A DNA stretch of 64,000 bases from Alphaproteobacteria bacterium. Lineage in GTDB: Bacteria; Bacteroidota; Bacteroidia; Chitinophagales; Chitinophagaceae. The DNA lies in NCBI GenBank assembly GCA_030053915.1, contig JASGCT010000002.1, positions 58,780-122,779 on the forward strand, in the 5' to 3' direction. Under the pieces are notes generated by a model. It saw only the letters and a list, made by a program, of their open reading frames with translations, was not told where the DNA came from and made no database searches. The position numbers and the translations under genes were made by a program. This document shows, piece after piece, positions 34,429-43,454 of the stretch (positions are counted from its first letter, which is position 1; every line of letters starts with the position of its first letter).

Positions 34429-35700
34429 TTAATTCGTATAGAAGTTATTATCCTTTGTTTCAGGAATAAAAATATAAAATAATAAAGAAATAAAAATACA
34501 CCCAGATACATAATAATAAAAATATTGTGGCGTACCAATATTTTTAAACCACAAGGCAATTGCTTCGGCAGTACCTCCAAATAATGCTGCTGAAATACTA
34601 TAGGGGAATCCCGTTCCCAAGGCTCTAATTTTAGCTGGAAAAAACTCTGTTTTGATTACCGCTGAAGTAGATGAATACCCACTTACAATAAATAACGAAA
34701 AACAAACAATAAAAAATGCCGACCACATACTATGAGCATCTTTTAACCACATAAAAATAGGATAGGTAAAAATAGTACCCATAACACCAAAAAAAATCAC
34801 AACAGGTTTTCTACCAACTTTGTCGCTGATATAGCCCATTAAGGGTTGCAAAGAAGCAAAAAATAATAAACAAAAGAAAAATATTAAAGACGCACTTGAT
34901 TTTGAAAAATTGACAGTGTTTATTAAAAAATTCTTAGTATAAATTGAAAACGTATAAAATGCCACATTACCGCCAATTGAAATACCAATCACCGAAAAAA
35001 AAACTTTTGGATTTTTAAAAATACTTACAGGTTTTACATCGTGGCTTAACTCTTCAGAAATAAAGCTATCAGTCTCAACTAATTTTCTTCTCAAATAAAA
35101 TACGTATAAGGATAGCAAAGAACCAATAAAAAATGGGATGCGCCACCCCCACGATTTAAGTTGATCATCTGTTAAAAAAAATATTTGCAATATTACTTGA
35201 ACTGTAATGGCTAATAAATGTCCCCCAATAAGCGTTACATATAAAAAACTACTATAAAAACCTCTATTTTTACGATTCGATATTTCACAAATATAGGTAG
35301 CCGAAATACCGTATTCACCACCTAAACTAAACCCCTGCAATAAGCGGATAAACGTTAGTAATATAGGTGCAAGAATGCCAATTGTTTTTTGAGTTGGTAA
35401 AATTGCAATCAAGAAAGAACCAAGCGACATCAACAAAACAGACAAAGTCAGCGCATTTTTTCGACCATGTTTATCGGCTATAACCCCCATAACATAACTT
35501 CCAATGGGGCGCATTAAAAACCCAGTTGCAAAAATAGCTGCAGTATTTAATAACTGAATAGTTGGACTTTGATTCGGGAAAAATTGACCAGAAAAATAAA
35601 TTGAAAACGCTGCAAAGGCATACCAATCGTACCATTCAATTAAATTTCCCGAACAACCGCCTAATATTGATTTTATATCAACTGCACTTTTTGTTGCCAT
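34429..35700 (-). CDS. kgtP: MFS metabolite/H+ symporter, KgtP-like
   Basis: A 423-residue twelve-helix transporter of the MHS branch. GNLIEWYDWYAFAAFSIYF, AIFATGFLMRPIGSYVMGVIADKHGRKNAL, RLLQGFSLGGEYGISATYICE and SFLYVTLIGGHLLAITVQVILQ correspond closely to E. coli alpha-ketoglutarate permease. 2-oxoglutarate or another dicarboxylate is therefore the likely cargo; other MHS members take proline or shikimate, so the substrate is not certain. The gene is single, convergent with DUF1080, with two -7 elements upstream. Confidence 0.85.
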   Translation of the reverse strand: MATKSAVDIKSILGGCSGNLIEWYDWYAFAAFSIYFSGQFFPNQSPTIQLLNTAAIFATGFLMRPIGSYVMGVIADKHGRKNALTLSVLLMSLGSFLIAILPTQKTIGILAPILLTFIRLLQGFSLGGEYGISATYICEISNRKNRGFYSSFLYVTLIGGHLLAITVQVILQIFFLTDDQLKSWGWRIPFFIGSLLSLYVFYLRRKLVETDSFISEELSHDVKPVSIFKNPKVFFSVIGISIGGNVAFYTFSIYTKNFLINTVNFSKSSASLIFFFCLLFFASLQPLMGYISDKVGRKPVVIFFGVMGTIFTYPIFMWLKDAHSMWSAFFIVCFSLFIVSGYSSTSAVIKTEFFPAKIRALGTGFPYSISAALFGGTAEAIALWFKNIGTPQYFYYYVSGCIFISLLFYIFIPETKDNNFYTN

Positions 35701-35715
35701 TTGTTAAGTTTATTT

Positions 35716-35747
35716 CAAAGATAGCATTTTTTTTCAAAACAAAGGTA
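35716..35747 (-). promoter_or_regulatory. two tandem -7 elements upstream of the KgtP-like gene
   Basis: The minus strand reads TATCTTTG at 35723-35716 and TACCTTTG at 35747-35740, 16 bases apart. Both fit TAnnTTTG. They may be two start sites, or the distal TTTG may act as the upstream box of the proximal one. Confidence 0.55.
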
Positions 35748-35829
35748 AATTTTAACAAATACTCGTTATAACAATATCAAATGCGTGTTTTTTTAGACTA
35801 TTTTTTGACGAGTTCTTTTTTTAATAAAC

Positions 35830-36651
35830 TTAACGCGATTTTCTTTTGATAAGATTAAAAAAATTATACTGAAAATTTAACAGAACCCCGTTGGGTTGAG
35901 TACGAAACATTGATGATACTATTTGATGACGATATGCCAAATCTAAACGATACCTACTTTTAAAAATAAATTGAAAAACAGGTGCAATGTCAATAAAAGA
36001 CTTACCAGTCCCAATAAGGGTTTGGGCTAATATCTCAACCATAAAATTAAAATTAGTTTGCGAAAAATTTTTATAGTGCTTCGGCAGAATTAATTGTCCA
36101 AAAGAAAATGTATAATCAACTGCATTTCTATCATACTGCGCTGGAATTGGATTATTGATATTATTAACCATTCTTTGAACAGAAAGGGTACCACTTAATG
36201 CTGTTTTATGTAATAATTGAGTAGCCGTAACACCCACTTTAATTCCAGAATTATGTCCATTTAATTCAATTTCTTCCTGATGAATTTTAGCATTATTAAA
36301 AGCGACACGACTCCATGCTGCCATTCTAAAATGCTTTTTTTGACCATCATCGCTATAAAATCGGTACTGACCAAACACACTGCCACCTTCTAAATTTACG
36401 CCAGATTTTTCGTTACTAAAAAAGCTATTTGCCACTAACATAAATTGTTTTGTAAATCCATATTCCGCTTCAGCCATAAAATGATAACTATAAGAGTTAT
36501 CAATAGAGCGTTTAAAAAATGAGTTCATTCCCCGAGCCACCAAGGTGTTTTTAGGAACATTACTAGCAGGGTAAGTAAATAAAAATAACTCTTGTGCGGA
36601 TAATGTATAAATTCCAATAAAAAAGGTAATTATTAAAGAGATAAACCTCAC
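35830..36651 (-). CDS. exported beta-barrel protein of the metal-handling operon
   Basis: A 273-residue protein with a signal peptide (SLIITFFIGIYTLSAQ) and alternating amphipathic strands rich in aromatic residues through to the C terminus (GVLLNFQYNFFNL), as expected of a small outer-membrane beta barrel. It starts 3 bases after the second HMA-domain gene and is the last gene of a three-gene minus-strand unit. Similar barrels accompany heavy-metal-associated genes in Bacteroidota; I do not recognise a named family. Confidence 0.65.
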   Translation of the reverse strand: MRFISLIITFFIGIYTLSAQELFLFTYPASNVPKNTLVARGMNSFFKRSIDNSYSYHFMAEAEYGFTKQFMLVANSFFSNEKSGVNLEGGSVFGQYRFYSDDGQKKHFRMAAWSRVAFNNAKIHQEEIELNGHNSGIKVGVTATQLLHKTALSGTLSVQRMVNNINNPIPAQYDRNAVDYTFSFGQLILPKHYKNFSQTNFNFMVEILAQTLIGTGKSFIDIAPVFQFIFKSRYRLDLAYRHQIVSSMFRTQPNGVLLNFQYNFFNLIKRKSR

Positions 36652-36654
36652 AAA

Positions 36655-37179
36655 CTAAACAACTTTTAAGTGATACAGCGTTACAATATTGTCCATTTTA
36701 CCGGTTTTATAACATGAATATTTAGAACTTTGTTTTAAAAATTTTTTGTGTTCTTTAGGGGTAATAAAGCCTCTATCAATAACCTTAACCGTTTGAACTG
36801 CATTTAAAGTTTGTGTTTTTGTATCCATAAAATGATAGGTTTTATCTCCAACGGTATAATGAAAATCGTCTTCAACTGCCAAATTATTAAAGTTCATAAA
36901 AAGAACCAATGAGCCCACCGAAAAACCAGCATCTTCAACTTTTAAACGAATTGTATTTAAATTATAATCAGCATTAGGTTTAAAATATAAAATAAATTTA
37001 GCCTGCTCTACATCTGTGTCGATACTGTCTATAAACGAGATGGTTTTCAATTGATTAAGCGTAGCATTAGAACACATAGAACAAGTTAATCCATTAGCCA
37101 AAAGCTCTGCTTTATAAATTTGAGCATTTAAATTTTTAATACATAAAATAGTTAAACACAAGAATACAAATTTTTTCAT
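36655..37179 (-). CDS. exported HMA-domain protein
   Basis: The 174-residue protein has a signal peptide (FVFLCLTILCIKNLNAQ) and a heavy-metal-associated domain at about residues 22-95 whose metal loop is GLTCSMCS (CxxC). The remaining 80 residues form an unrecognised domain ending in YSCYKTGKMDNIVTLYHLKVV. It is 3 bases from each neighbour on the same strand, so it is firmly in the operon. A periplasmic copper or zinc carrier or sensor is likely by family; the metal is not deducible. Confidence 0.75.
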   Translation of the reverse strand: MKKFVFLCLTILCIKNLNAQIYKAELLANGLTCSMCSNATLNQLKTISFIDSIDTDVEQAKFILYFKPNADYNLNTIRLKVEDAGFSVGSLVLFMNFNNLAVEDDFHYTVGDKTYHFMDTKTQTLNAVQTVKVIDRGFITPKEHKKFLKQSSKYSCYKTGKMDNIVTLYHLKVV

Positions 37180-37181
37180 AA

Positions 37182-37541
37182 TTAATTATTTTTTCTTTGA
37201 TATTTACAACAACCATGTAATTTATAATAGGAACTATCGTTAGCTGTTTCTATCTCGGTATCGTAGCCGATACTTGCAATTTTTTTATGAATGTCTTCTA
37301 AAGATATAATTTTTGGGTTAAATGTTACCGTCATTATTTTTGTGTCCTTATTCCAATGGGCTTTTTGAACTCCTTTGATATGCAAAGACGATTCGATATT
37401 TTTTTTACACATGCCACAATTGCCATATACTTTAAAAGTATCGGTTTTGTTGGTTTTACTGTCAGCTTTAAACATAGTTAACAGCACGAATGTTGTTAGC
37501 AAGACAACACGAAGTTTTAATTTTAATACATGAGTATTCAT
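37182..37541 (-). CDS. exported HMA-domain metal-binding protein
   Basis: A 119-residue protein with an N-terminal hydrophobic export signal (LRVVLLTTFVLLTMF) and an HMA domain: FKVYGNCGMCKKNIESSL (CxxC loop), VTFNPKIISLEDIHKKIASIGYDTE. The C-terminal tail carries KLHGCCKY, a second Cys pair, as in the periplasmic mercuric/copper-binding proteins of Bacteroidota. It is the first gene of the three-gene unit and is divergent from the CDF exporter gene. Confidence 0.82.
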   Translation of the reverse strand: MNTHVLKLKLRVVLLTTFVLLTMFKADSKTNKTDTFKVYGNCGMCKKNIESSLHIKGVQKAHWNKDTKIMTVTFNPKIISLEDIHKKIASIGYDTEIETANDSSYYKLHGCCKYQRKNN

Positions 37542-37562
37542 ATTTTCCTATTATAATATTTT

Positions 37563-37570
37563 CAAAGTTA
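37563..37570 (-). promoter_or_regulatory. -7 element TAACTTTG for the HMA operon
   Basis: Exact consensus on the minus strand, 21 bases upstream of the ATG at 37541. Confidence 0.6.
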
Positions 37571-37673
37571 AAAAAAAAAATGTTAAAAAGTTAAAAAAAA
37601 ATGTTAAAAAACAGAATCCTCATTTAAAATTGGTTAAAAGATGTGATTCATCCTTAAAATAAAATTAATTTTG

Positions 37674-37681
37674 TACTTTTG
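37674..37681 (+). promoter_or_regulatory. -7 element TACTTTTG for the CDF exporter
   Basis: Exact TAnnTTTG match ending 9 bases before the ATG at 37691. It overlaps the TTG at 37679 and so excludes that start. Confidence 0.6.
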
Positions 37682-37690
37682 CATCATATA

Positions 37691-38683
37691 ATGGTTATTT
37701 TGAAAAACACGAATGAAAATATTAAACTTCAATGGCTGATAGTTGGCAGCGCTGTGGTGTTATTTGTTTTAAAAATTTTAGCTTATATTTTTACGCACTC
37801 TTCGGCAGTTTTAACTGATGCTTTAGAAACAATTATTAATATTTTAGCCGGTAGTTTTGGTTTGTATAGCCTTTATCTATCGGCTGTTCCTAAAGACCAA
37901 GACCATCCTTACGGACATGGTAAAATTGAGTTTATCGCCTCGGCTTTTGAAGGGTTGCTGATATTTTTTACAGGGGCAATATTATTAATTTTTACTCTTA
38001 TTAATTTTGGGGTTCCAAGCCCAATTGAAAGCTTAAAATTAGGTATCATACTCATTGTAATCTCGGTTTTTATCAATTGTGTCTTTGGATTTATCGCTTT
38101 ATGGAAAGGTAAAAAGAATAAATCTATTTTATTAGAATCAAGCGGCAAACACCTTATTTTAGATGCTTTAACATCCATAGTCGTCTTAATTAATTTTTTA
38201 GTTATTCAGATAACGCATTGGGTAATTTTCGATAAAATAATTACTATTTTATTAACAGGTATCATTTTATTCCAAGGATGGAAAATTATTAGAAAATCGG
38301 TAGCAGGCATTATGGATGAAGCCGACTATTTGCTATTACAAGAGGTCTTAAAAAAAATTAATGTTCATCGTGATCCCAATTGGATTGATTTACATAATTT
38401 AAGAGTTATAAAATATGGACATCATTTGCATATTGATTGTCATTTAACGGTACCTTGGTATTTTAATGTTAAAGAAAGCCATATTGAAGTAAAAAAATTT
38501 GAAGATTTTATTAGTCAACATTTTGGGGAGTCGAACGAATATTTTATCCACACAGATAGTTGCAAATCTTTTAGTTGCAACATTTGTTCTAAAAAAGAGT
38601 GTGTTCATAGAACCGCTGCATTTAAAAAAACCTTAGAATGGAATACCCAATATTGTAGCAATAATCAACAACATAAATTTTAA
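37691..38683 (+). CDS. cation diffusion facilitator (metal exporter)
   Basis: A 330-residue CDF-family antiporter exporting divalent metals such as zinc, cobalt or iron. Six hydrophobic helices are visible. Metal-site helices read THSSAVLTDALETIINILAG and GKHLILDALTSIVVL (His and Asp four apart); DHPYGHGKIEFIASAFEG is the family loop. The cytoplasmic domain is followed by a Cys-rich end (CKSFSCNICSKKECVH) with five cysteines, more than usual, possibly a metal sensor. The ATG at 37691 is preferred over a TTG inside the promoter. It is divergent from the HMA operon. Confidence 0.9.
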   Translation: MVILKNTNENIKLQWLIVGSAVVLFVLKILAYIFTHSSAVLTDALETIINILAGSFGLYSLYLSAVPKDQDHPYGHGKIEFIASAFEGLLIFFTGAILLIFTLINFGVPSPIESLKLGIILIVISVFINCVFGFIALWKGKKNKSILLESSGKHLILDALTSIVVLINFLVIQITHWVIFDKIITILLTGIILFQGWKIIRKSVAGIMDEADYLLLQEVLKKINVHRDPNWIDLHNLRVIKYGHHLHIDCHLTVPWYFNVKESHIEVKKFEDFISQHFGESNEYFIHTDSCKSFSCNICSKKECVHRTAAFKKTLEWNTQYCSNNQQHKF

Positions 38684-38688
38684 ATATC

Positions 38689-40059
38689 ATGAAAACAAAT
38701 CAATTTCTAAATGAACATAAAGTTCGATTCTTAGATGAACTTTTTACTATCTTAAAAATTCCAAGCATTAGTGCTCAAAGCAATCATAAAAACGATATGC
38801 TAATATGTGCTAAAACCATGGAACAATTTTTAAAAGAAGCTGGTGTTAAAACTACCAAAATATACGAAACGGCCGGACACCCCATTGTGTATGGCGAGCA
38901 TATCATCAATCCAAATTTACCTACAATTTTAGTTTATGGTCATTACGATGTACAACCAGTTGAACCCTTAAATTTGTGGTTGTCGCCACCCTTTGAGCCC
39001 ACTATTAGAGATGGAAAAATTTATGCCCGAGGTGCCTGCGACGACAAAGGGCAAGTGTTTATGCATATTAAAGCCTTTGAAGCCATGATCCAAACCGATT
39101 GTTTATGCACCAATGTTAAATTTATTATAGAAGGTGAAGAAGAGATTGGCAGCCCTAACTTAGGTAATTTTATTGTTGAACATAAAAAATTATTGTCTTC
39201 AGATGTTATTTTAATTAGTGATACAAGTATGTTAAGTTTAGAAAATCCATCTATAGATGTTGGTGTAAGAGGTTTAACCTATATAGAAGTTGAGATAACA
39301 GGACCTAACCGCGATTTACATAGTGGCGTTTATGGAGGTGCTGTAGCTAACCCCATAACAATTTTGGCACAAATCATTGCCTCTTGTCACGATAAAAATA
39401 ACAAGATAACAATACCAGGTTTTTATGACGATGTTTTAGAAATGACCGCCGATGAACGTGCATTAATTGCCCAAATTCCGTTCAATTTAGAAGACTATAA
39501 ACAACAATTAGACATACTAGAGGATTGGGGCGAAAAAGGCTATTCTACAATTGAAAGAACCGGTTCAAGACCCACGTTAGAATTAAATGGCATTTGGGGT
39601 GGCTATACTGCTGAAGGTGCTAAAACAGTACTTCCCTCAAAAGCCTTCGCCAAAATATCTTGCCGTTTAATACCACATCAAAAATCTTATGATATTACAA
39701 CAAAACTAATTAACTATTTAAAAAGCCAAACGCCGCCTTCGGTAAAAATTGAATGTAAAGTTTTTCATGGTGGCGAACCGTACATCACGCCTCTTGATAG
39801 CATTGTTTATAAAGCGGGTGAATTAGCTATCGAAGAAGTTTTTGGCAAAAAACCAATTCCTGTGAGAGGTGGCGGAAGTATTCCTATTTGCGCTTTATTT
39901 GAAAAAGAACTTGGTACCAAAATTATGTTCTTAGGATTTGGATTAGATGACGATGGACTTCATAGTCCTAATGAAAAATTTAATATTGATAATTTTTATA
40001 AAGGCATAGAAACCATTCCTTACTTCTATAAACATTTCGCCGCCTTAAAAAATAATTAA
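38689..40059 (+). CDS. M20-family metallopeptidase (dipeptidase)
   Basis: A 456-residue cytoplasmic zinc peptidase. Di-zinc ligands are visible in order: VYGHYDVQPVEP (His), ARGACDDKGQ (bridging Asp), IEGEEEIGSPN (catalytic Glu and ligand Glu), SDTSML (Asp) and GLHSPNEKF (His) near the C terminus. The lid domain contains GVRGLTYIEVEITGPNRDLHSGVYGG. Family members cleave dipeptides such as Xaa-His or Cys-Gly. It follows the CDF gene by 5 bases, so they share a transcript. Confidence 0.93.
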   Translation: MKTNQFLNEHKVRFLDELFTILKIPSISAQSNHKNDMLICAKTMEQFLKEAGVKTTKIYETAGHPIVYGEHIINPNLPTILVYGHYDVQPVEPLNLWLSPPFEPTIRDGKIYARGACDDKGQVFMHIKAFEAMIQTDCLCTNVKFIIEGEEEIGSPNLGNFIVEHKKLLSSDVILISDTSMLSLENPSIDVGVRGLTYIEVEITGPNRDLHSGVYGGAVANPITILAQIIASCHDKNNKITIPGFYDDVLEMTADERALIAQIPFNLEDYKQQLDILEDWGEKGYSTIERTGSRPTLELNGIWGGYTAEGAKTVLPSKAFAKISCRLIPHQKSYDITTKLINYLKSQTPPSVKIECKVFHGGEPYITPLDSIVYKAGELAIEEVFGKKPIPVRGGGSIPICALFEKELGTKIMFLGFGLDDDGLHSPNEKFNIDNFYKGIETIPYFYKHFAALKNN

Positions 40060-40096
40060 TTGCAGTAAATGTGATAACAATATAATTTTTAATTAC

Positions 40097-41224
40097 ATGA
40101 AATACGTTATTTTTTATTTATGTTTTTTTATAACATGGACTAGTTTTTCTCAAAATCCCTATCGTCTAATTGTTTCTACTTATACCAATAATAATTCCAG
40201 TCAAGGCATTTATATTGTAAGCTACAATCCAGCTAAAAAAACTGCAACTATTGTTTCAAAATCACCAATTACAACCAATCCTAGTTTTGTTGCATGGAAT
40301 CCAAAGCATCAATTAATATATGCTGTAAACGAAAATCTTAAAGGAACAATTTCGGTATTCAAATACAATTTGAAACAACAACAATTTAAACTTTTACAAA
40401 TAGTTCCAAGTTTTGGGTCCGACCCTTGCTATATTAAAGCCGATGCTGATTTTTCGTGGTTGTCTGTAGCAAATTATAGCGGTGGTAATTTTATTGTTTA
40501 TAAGTTAAAAAACGATGGCATGATAGATAGTACTCATTTTCAAACTCAACAACTGAGAGGATCAAGTATCAATACAGCACGTCAAGAAAGCCCCCATTGC
40601 CATGCCGCTGTGTATAATTTTGATAATAGTCGTTTATTTATAAGTGATTTAGGTGGGGATAGAATTCTAAACTATCCTTTTAAGGCTAGCAATGGCTTGG
40701 CGCCACTTGATACGCAAAATTTTCAAACCATACCGCTCTATCTTGGTTCAGGACCAAGGCATTTGGTTACAACTTTGGACGATACATATATGTTTGTTGT
40801 TGAGGAATTGGCAGGTTTCGTTTCGGTGTTTAAAAAAAATTATTATAATAGTTATCAATTCTTAAAACGATACCCATTGCATCAAAATTTTAAAAATAAT
40901 AGCAATGATTTTGCAAGTGCCGATCTTCATTTGTCTAAAAACGAAGATTTTTTATATGTTTCTAATAGGGGCAGGGAAAACAATATTGCTATTTTTAAAT
41001 GGCAGAAAGATTTAGAAAATTTGCAATTTTTAGGGGTTGATTCTGTAAATGGACTTACACCAAGAAATTTTTATATTCATGATAATGATACCGATGTATG
41101 GGTAGCTAATCAAAATAGCAATGAAGTGGTTTTATTCCAAAGAAATCATGAAACAGGTCGCTTACAAAATACCTCAATTCGAGTGTCAATACCAGCTCCA
41201 GTGTGTATTAAATTAATGGAATAA
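40097..41224 (+). CDS. lactonase-family beta-propeller protein, exported
   Basis: A 375-residue protein with a signal peptide (YLCFFITWTSFSQ) and a seven-bladed propeller of the PF10282 6-phosphogluconolactonase/lactonase type. Family-like blocks include IYIVSYNPAKKTATIVSK, NPSFVAWNPKHQLIYAVNE, SPHCHAAVYNFDNSRLFISDLGGDRI, GSGPRHLV and ADLHLSKNEDFLYVSNRG. The signal peptide makes the pentose-phosphate role unlikely; an exported lactonase or sugar-binding role is more plausible. It is 37 bases after the M20 gene. Confidence 0.82.
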   Translation: MKYVIFYLCFFITWTSFSQNPYRLIVSTYTNNNSSQGIYIVSYNPAKKTATIVSKSPITTNPSFVAWNPKHQLIYAVNENLKGTISVFKYNLKQQQFKLLQIVPSFGSDPCYIKADADFSWLSVANYSGGNFIVYKLKNDGMIDSTHFQTQQLRGSSINTARQESPHCHAAVYNFDNSRLFISDLGGDRILNYPFKASNGLAPLDTQNFQTIPLYLGSGPRHLVTTLDDTYMFVVEELAGFVSVFKKNYYNSYQFLKRYPLHQNFKNNSNDFASADLHLSKNEDFLYVSNRGRENNIAIFKWQKDLENLQFLGVDSVNGLTPRNFYIHDNDTDVWVANQNSNEVVLFQRNHETGRLQNTSIRVSIPAPVCIKLME

Positions 41225-41281
41225 ATAGTTGTCCCCCACAAGCAACTTTCAAAGTAATACCATTTATTGGTGTTTTGAATT

Positions 41282-43453
41282 TTAAGGATTGAATTGAAAA
41301 TTGCATTGTAATGAATAATTACGACCTGCCATAGGATAGTAAAAGTTTGATTTTGTTAAAGTGCCACCTGCATAATAACTAAACGTATAGCCATTGGGTT
41401 CGTAATACGTATCTAACACATTATTAATTAATACCGCAAGGTAAAGATGTATTTTTTTACTAATTTTTAAATTGTAGGCAATATTAAAATCTATTACAGA
41501 AAACGCGGCTAAGGATTTTTCGATGTCTTGGGTATTGTCTAAGTACTGTCTGCCATAATAACGATTCATAAGTGTTGTTTGAAGTGTTTTATACTGATAT
41601 TGCAGTTGAAATTGCTGAATAAAATTGGGTGAGAAGGCGATGTCGGTATTCTGATAGTTGTTTTCAATTTGTATAAATGGGGAGTCGTAATTATCTGTAT
41701 AAGTTGCAAAGCGTTTAATTTTATTGATGCTCACAGCACCATTCCAACTAAATTTAAAGTTTTTATGAAATGCCCAAGCCCCTTCCCATTCTAGTCCTCG
41801 TCTATAGCTTACAGGTACATTGGTACGGGTATAGGCGCCAATATCGTTAATTTTACCAGTTAAGACGAGTTGATTTTTATAATCCATATTATAAAAATTT
41901 AAACCGAAATTAAAATTTGGTAGCGTGTACATAAACCCAAGTTCAAAATCGTACAATTGTTCGGGCTTGGGTTGTTGGGCTATATCCGTTTCAAAATCTT
42001 GTCTATTGGGTTCTTTTTGGGCGGTGCTAAACGACGTATAGACTCTAAAATTACGCACTAAATATACCAAGCCAATTTTTGGGGTTTGAAAAAAATACGT
42101 ATTCTTTAGTACTAAATCTGGTGCGATCTCGAAACCATTTATCGTGTAGTTAATATAACGAAATTGATAGTCCAGGTAGCTTAATAGGTTGTTTAAAATT
42201 TTATATTGCCATTTAGCAAAACCTTGAAATTCGTTTTTTTCTGCATTATTAAAATAATAGTTTGGTAAATTTATTGGCGATGAATTTAATGTGATAACCT
42301 TTCCAAAATGATTACCTTGATAAGATGAAATAGATGTGCCAAATGTGAGTTCATGATTGCCAAAAGTTGTAATATAATTGGCATTGAGACCCTTGTAATT
42401 ATTATCTAACCAGCGCTGTCTAACCAGGCTTTGAAGGATAACGGCGGTAGCTATGCCATAATCTAAAGGATTCGGATTTTCAATAAATTCTTCATAGTAT
42501 CCTTTGCCCAGAATATTAAAAGCGCTTAAATTGAGTTGGTTGTGAGCGTCTATGTTTAGATTATAAAAAAGTTGGAAATGGGTTTGATTGTAGAGGTCTA
42601 TTTGATTAGGATAGCGAGTTCCTGAAGAGCTTAAGCCAGCAGGATTAAAGGTGCGATGGGTTTTTAAAGAATCTTGTGGCACGCCATACCAAGCTTGATA
42701 GGTTCGTTCTTTTCCTGTGAAAATATTAAATATCAGGTTAGATTTTTTAAACTGATAGGCAGTTTTAAAAAAGAGGGATTGCAAACTAGAGGTTGCGTTA
42801 TCGATATAGCCATCTGAAATTATATTACTGGCTCTAAGATTAAAAATTAGTTTTTTATTTAAAGTTGGGACATTGATAACGAGGGTGTTTTTAAAAGTAT
42901 TAAAAGAACTTGCGGCATTCATGAGTTGATAGCTTTGAAAGGTATCAATGCCATTGGTAGCAATATTTACTGACCCTCCAAAGCTACTTGCTCCATTGGT
43001 AGAAGGTCCAACCCCTCTTTGTACTTGAATACTTTGGGCTGAAGAAATAATGTCGGGGATATTAACAAAATAGGTTTGCATAGATTCGGGGTCGTTAAAA
43101 GGAATCCCATTGATTGTTACGTTTATTCTTGTAGCATCCGACCCCCTTATTCTAAACCCTGTATAACCCACGCCATTACCCGCATCCGAAAAACTAATTA
43201 AATTAGGAGTGTTTTGTAATGAAATAGGTAAGTCGATGCCAGTATTGACCACTTTTAAATTTGATGTTTGAATATCGGAACTAACAAATGGTGTTTTTTT
43301 GGTAATTCTGATAGACTTTATTTCGATGCGTTCAATTTGATTAATTTTAAGAATCGTTGTATCAAAAAAAACAGGGTGTTTACTATATTTTTGAGAATTT
43401 AATCCGAAATACAAACTTAGGCATAAAAATACTACAATGTATTTTTGTATCAT
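41282..43453 (-). CDS. TonB-dependent outer-membrane receptor
   Basis: A 723-residue TonB-dependent transporter from the ATG at 43453, chosen because a signal peptide (YIVVFLCLSLYFGLNSQ) starts there and the preceding gene ends 1 base before. The plug domain holds FSDAGNGVGYTGFRIRGSD, INVTINGIPFNDPES and VQRGVGPSTNGASSFGGSVNIAT; the rest is a 22-strand-type barrel ending in YSLQCNFQF. There is no carboxypeptidase-like N-terminal domain and no adjacent SusD, so it is not a Sus-type glycan importer; siderophore, cobalamin or metal import is more likely. Confidence 0.9.
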   Translation of the reverse strand: MIQKYIVVFLCLSLYFGLNSQKYSKHPVFFDTTILKINQIERIEIKSIRITKKTPFVSSDIQTSNLKVVNTGIDLPISLQNTPNLISFSDAGNGVGYTGFRIRGSDATRINVTINGIPFNDPESMQTYFVNIPDIISSAQSIQVQRGVGPSTNGASSFGGSVNIATNGIDTFQSYQLMNAASSFNTFKNTLVINVPTLNKKLIFNLRASNIISDGYIDNATSSLQSLFFKTAYQFKKSNLIFNIFTGKERTYQAWYGVPQDSLKTHRTFNPAGLSSSGTRYPNQIDLYNQTHFQLFYNLNIDAHNQLNLSAFNILGKGYYEEFIENPNPLDYGIATAVILQSLVRQRWLDNNYKGLNANYITTFGNHELTFGTSISSYQGNHFGKVITLNSSPINLPNYYFNNAEKNEFQGFAKWQYKILNNLLSYLDYQFRYINYTINGFEIAPDLVLKNTYFFQTPKIGLVYLVRNFRVYTSFSTAQKEPNRQDFETDIAQQPKPEQLYDFELGFMYTLPNFNFGLNFYNMDYKNQLVLTGKINDIGAYTRTNVPVSYRRGLEWEGAWAFHKNFKFSWNGAVSINKIKRFATYTDNYDSPFIQIENNYQNTDIAFSPNFIQQFQLQYQYKTLQTTLMNRYYGRQYLDNTQDIEKSLAAFSVIDFNIAYNLKISKKIHLYLAVLINNVLDTYYEPNGYTFSYYAGGTLTKSNFYYPMAGRNYSLQCNFQFNP

Positions 43454-43454
43454 A

